From contig DASCNB010000271.1 of the NCBI GenBank assembly GCA_036011265.1, positions 1 through 6,640 on the forward strand: DNA of 6,640 nt, in the 5' to 3' direction. The stretch is from CAJXCL01 sp036011265 (GTDB lineage Bacteria > Nitrospinota > Nitrospinia > CAJXCL01). The notes beneath the pieces were generated by a model. The model saw nothing but the letters and a program-made list of their open reading frames with translations. It did no database searches and was not told the origin of the DNA. This document shows positions 5,848 through 6,640 of the stretch, piece by piece. Position numbers and translations under genes: made by a program. The first letter of the stretch is position 1. Each line of letters begins with the position of its first letter.

Positions 5848-6054
5848 TTAGACATTAAGATAAATCTCACAATCACAGCAACCACCATTTTTATTAAAAT
5901 ATTGCATTGATCCCCTAATATCTATATTAGGCATAGTCTTAAGTATAAGCTTTGCGTTATTTTTACTTCTCCCACACTTACAATTATTCACCATGCCTTC
6001 AAGTCTTTCAATGAACTCATCCCATAGTTTGTGTTTCGGATTCATTATTTTCAT
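5848..6054 (-). CDS. Small Cys-rich protein, DUF2695-like
   Basis: A 68-residue cytosolic protein of unknown function. A helical N-terminal half (LWDEFIERLEGMV) is followed by CKC at 25-27 and a C-terminal GGCCDCEIYLNV with Cys59, Cys60 and Cys62. The C-terminal GG-x-CDCE-x-x-x-NV ending is the pattern I associate with DUF2695 proteins, whose function is not known. The clustered cysteines suggest a metal site, by inference. The start is supported by AGGGGGTGA 4 bases ahead of the ATG. It lies between the integrase and the excisionase-like gene, all on the same strand, with spacers of 150 and 173 bp, so each may have its own promoter. It is probably cargo of the integrated element. Confidence 0.72.
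   Translation of the reverse strand: MKIMNPKHKLWDEFIERLEGMVNNCKCGRSKNNAKLILKTMPNIDIRGSMQYFNKNGGCCDCEIYLNV
5906..5919. repeat. 14-bp direct repeat, copy 2 (ATTGATCCCCTAAT)
   Basis: Identical to 5832-5845. This copy is inside the DUF2695-like coding region, covering codons for about residues 46-50 (IRGSM). Confidence 0.6.
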
Positions 6055-6159
6055 GTTCTCACCCCCTTTATTATTTTGTGTTGCTACAGACCTCTAAAAT
6101 CGCATCAAAATTGAGAAAAAACTTCGATTTCAGCAGGCTATGGGTAAATAAGAAATGTT

Positions 6160-6190
6160 GTCTGCAGGCCACTTTTTAGCACCTGCAGAC
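6160..6190. promoter_or_regulatory. Perfect 9-bp inverted repeat GTCTGCAGG/CCTGCAGAC (hairpin or operator)
   Basis: GTCTGCAGG (6160-6168) and CCTGCAGAC (6182-6190) form a perfect stem with a 13-base loop. On the plus strand it is followed by CCCTTTTTAA, resembling a terminator facing the excisionase-like gene. On the minus strand, the coding direction, it is followed by AACATTTCTT, a poor U-tract. It lies in the 173-bp spacer between two minus-strand genes, so it may be an operator, a bidirectional terminator or an mRNA structure. Confidence 0.5.
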
Positions 6191-6227
6191 CCCTTTTTAA
6201 CGGTTAGCATGGGTGTTTTTTAATGTC

Positions 6228-6410
6228 TCAAACCCTGCTAAACTCTTCTATGTTTGCTCTTAAAAAATTAACCACATCCTCTACTAAAAATGCCCACTTA
6301 CCATGTCCCGTTCTCATCCCCTTAAGCCCTTTCTCTCTCAAACTTGCAAGTTGCTCCTGCTTTATATCTAAAAATTCTATTAACTCTGTTGAACTTATGA
6401 TTCTTTTCAT
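6228..6410 (-). CDS. Small winged-helix DNA-binding protein, excisionase-like
   Basis: A 60-residue protein with the layout of the MerR-like HTH_17/excisionase group: ISSTELIEFLDIKQEQL as the helix-turn-helix, the wing around GLKGMRTGHGKW, and the closing FLVEDVVNFLRAN where W-x-F-x-x-x-DV-x-x-FL is typical. Such proteins bind DNA as recombination directionality factors or small repressors. A Nu1-like terminase helper is a less likely alternative. The start is decided by AAAGGAGGTGAG, which is complementary to the 16S rRNA tail over nine bases, 6-9 bases from the ATG. Placed on the strand of the integrase and within the same element, a role in excision is a reasonable inference. The coding start overlaps another open frame that extends to 6322. 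Confidence 0.7.
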   Translation of the reverse strand: MKRIISSTELIEFLDIKQEQLASLREKGLKGMRTGHGKWAFLVEDVVNFLRANIEEFSRV

Positions 6411-6574
6411 CTTTTCTCACCTCCTTTACATCAGTTTGTGTTAGGCCATAAAAACTCATTACAATAGACAGCTTTTTGGCGTTATAGGCTTTAGTGCTTT
6501 TAAGCAATGCTTTTATTTCAGCCATGGCTTTATCCCTGTCTTTGTTGTAGAGCATTTGCACACAATGGCAGCAT
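6322..6574 (-). pseudogene. 3' remnant of a small gene cut by an insertion sequence
   Basis: An open frame reading QCCHCVQMLYNKDRDKAMAE continues in from 6574 with no good start codon of its own; the GTG at 6561 and ATG at 6555 lack a clear ribosome binding site. It has a Cys-Cys-His-Cys cluster and then a basic helical stretch (IKALLKSTKAYNAKKLSIV) followed by MSFYGLTQTDV. The frame stays open past the strong ribosome binding site of the next gene and overlaps it by 89 bases, where its translation (KEVRKDEK) is simply the purine-rich Shine-Dalgarno region, so the natural C-terminus may be lost or frameshifted. Its 5' part seems replaced by the IS terminus at 6575. I do not recognise the family. 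Confidence 0.4.
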
Positions 6575-6640
6575 TGACCTGCCCCCCGAAAGTTGATCCA
6601 CTTTTATAGAGAGTATTGTTATAAACTTGGATAAGAAAGG
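6575..6640 (+). mobile_element. Terminus of an insertion sequence, probably IS3-like (partial)
   Basis: From 6575 the sequence begins TGACCTGCCCCCCGAAAG and continues TTGATCCACTTTTATAGAG. A TGA-start, C-rich end of this type is what I associate with inverted-repeat ends of IS3-family elements. The last bases, GATAAGAAAGG, look like a ribosome binding site for a transposase gene beginning just past the window. The opposite end, target duplication and transposase are outside, so family assignment is tentative. Confidence 0.55.

Noticed and set aside
6223..6444. A 73-residue plus-strand open frame
   Set aside because: It is antisense to the excisionase-like gene and has a low-complexity, Leu/Ser-rich translation.
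6575..6640. Second copy of the tRNA-Leu 3' end marking the end of the element
   Set aside because: The C-rich stretch does not match the tRNA T arm and acceptor; it reads as an IS terminus instead.

Overview
The window joins a conserved bacterial housekeeping block (about 1-4405) to the start of a mobile accessory block (about 4406-6640). The proteins are clearly bacterial. The lineage cannot be fixed from the sequence alone. The moderate-to-low GC content, the GlyA and GcvT sequence style, an extended RpiB and heptad repeats between genes would suit an uncultured FCB-type candidate phylum (Marinimicrobia, Calditrichota or KSB1-like), but this is a weak inference.

Housekeeping block. rpiB and glyA form a minus-strand operon with overlapping stop and start codons (TAATG), behind a near-consensus sigma-70 promoter. 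Across a 194-bp divergent spacer, gcvT runs on the plus strand, followed by gcvH, a MacroD/YmdB-type macrodomain gene and tRNA-Leu(CAG). GcvT and GcvH are two parts of the glycine cleavage system, which makes 5,10-methylene-tetrahydrofolate from glycine. GlyA interconverts serine and glycine with the same folate carrier, so the locus is a one-carbon and glycine module. The P and L proteins are not in the window. The macrodomain gene directly after gcvH recalls the known SirTM/macrodomain/GcvH-L operons, in which lipoylated GcvH-like protein is reversibly ADP-ribosylated. The spacers around gcvT and gcvH hold three separate degenerate tandem repeats with a 7-bp period, one of which has been read into the 3' end of gcvT.

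Accessory block. Just past the 3' end of tRNA-Leu lies a convergent tyrosine recombinase gene, the classic arrangement of an element integrated into a tRNA gene. Behind it on the same strand come a small Cys-rich DUF2695-like protein, a small excisionase-like winged-helix protein with a very strong ribosome binding site, and the 3' remnant of another small gene. That remnant appears to be cut by an insertion sequence whose terminus (TGACCTGCCCCCC...) starts at 6575 and runs off the window. The block is visibly more AT-rich and has longer spacers than the housekeeping block.

No CRISPR array, rRNA, riboswitch or complete defence system is seen. The two points most worth following are the gcvH-macrodomain pairing and the tRNA-Leu-integrated element, most of whose cargo lies beyond the window.
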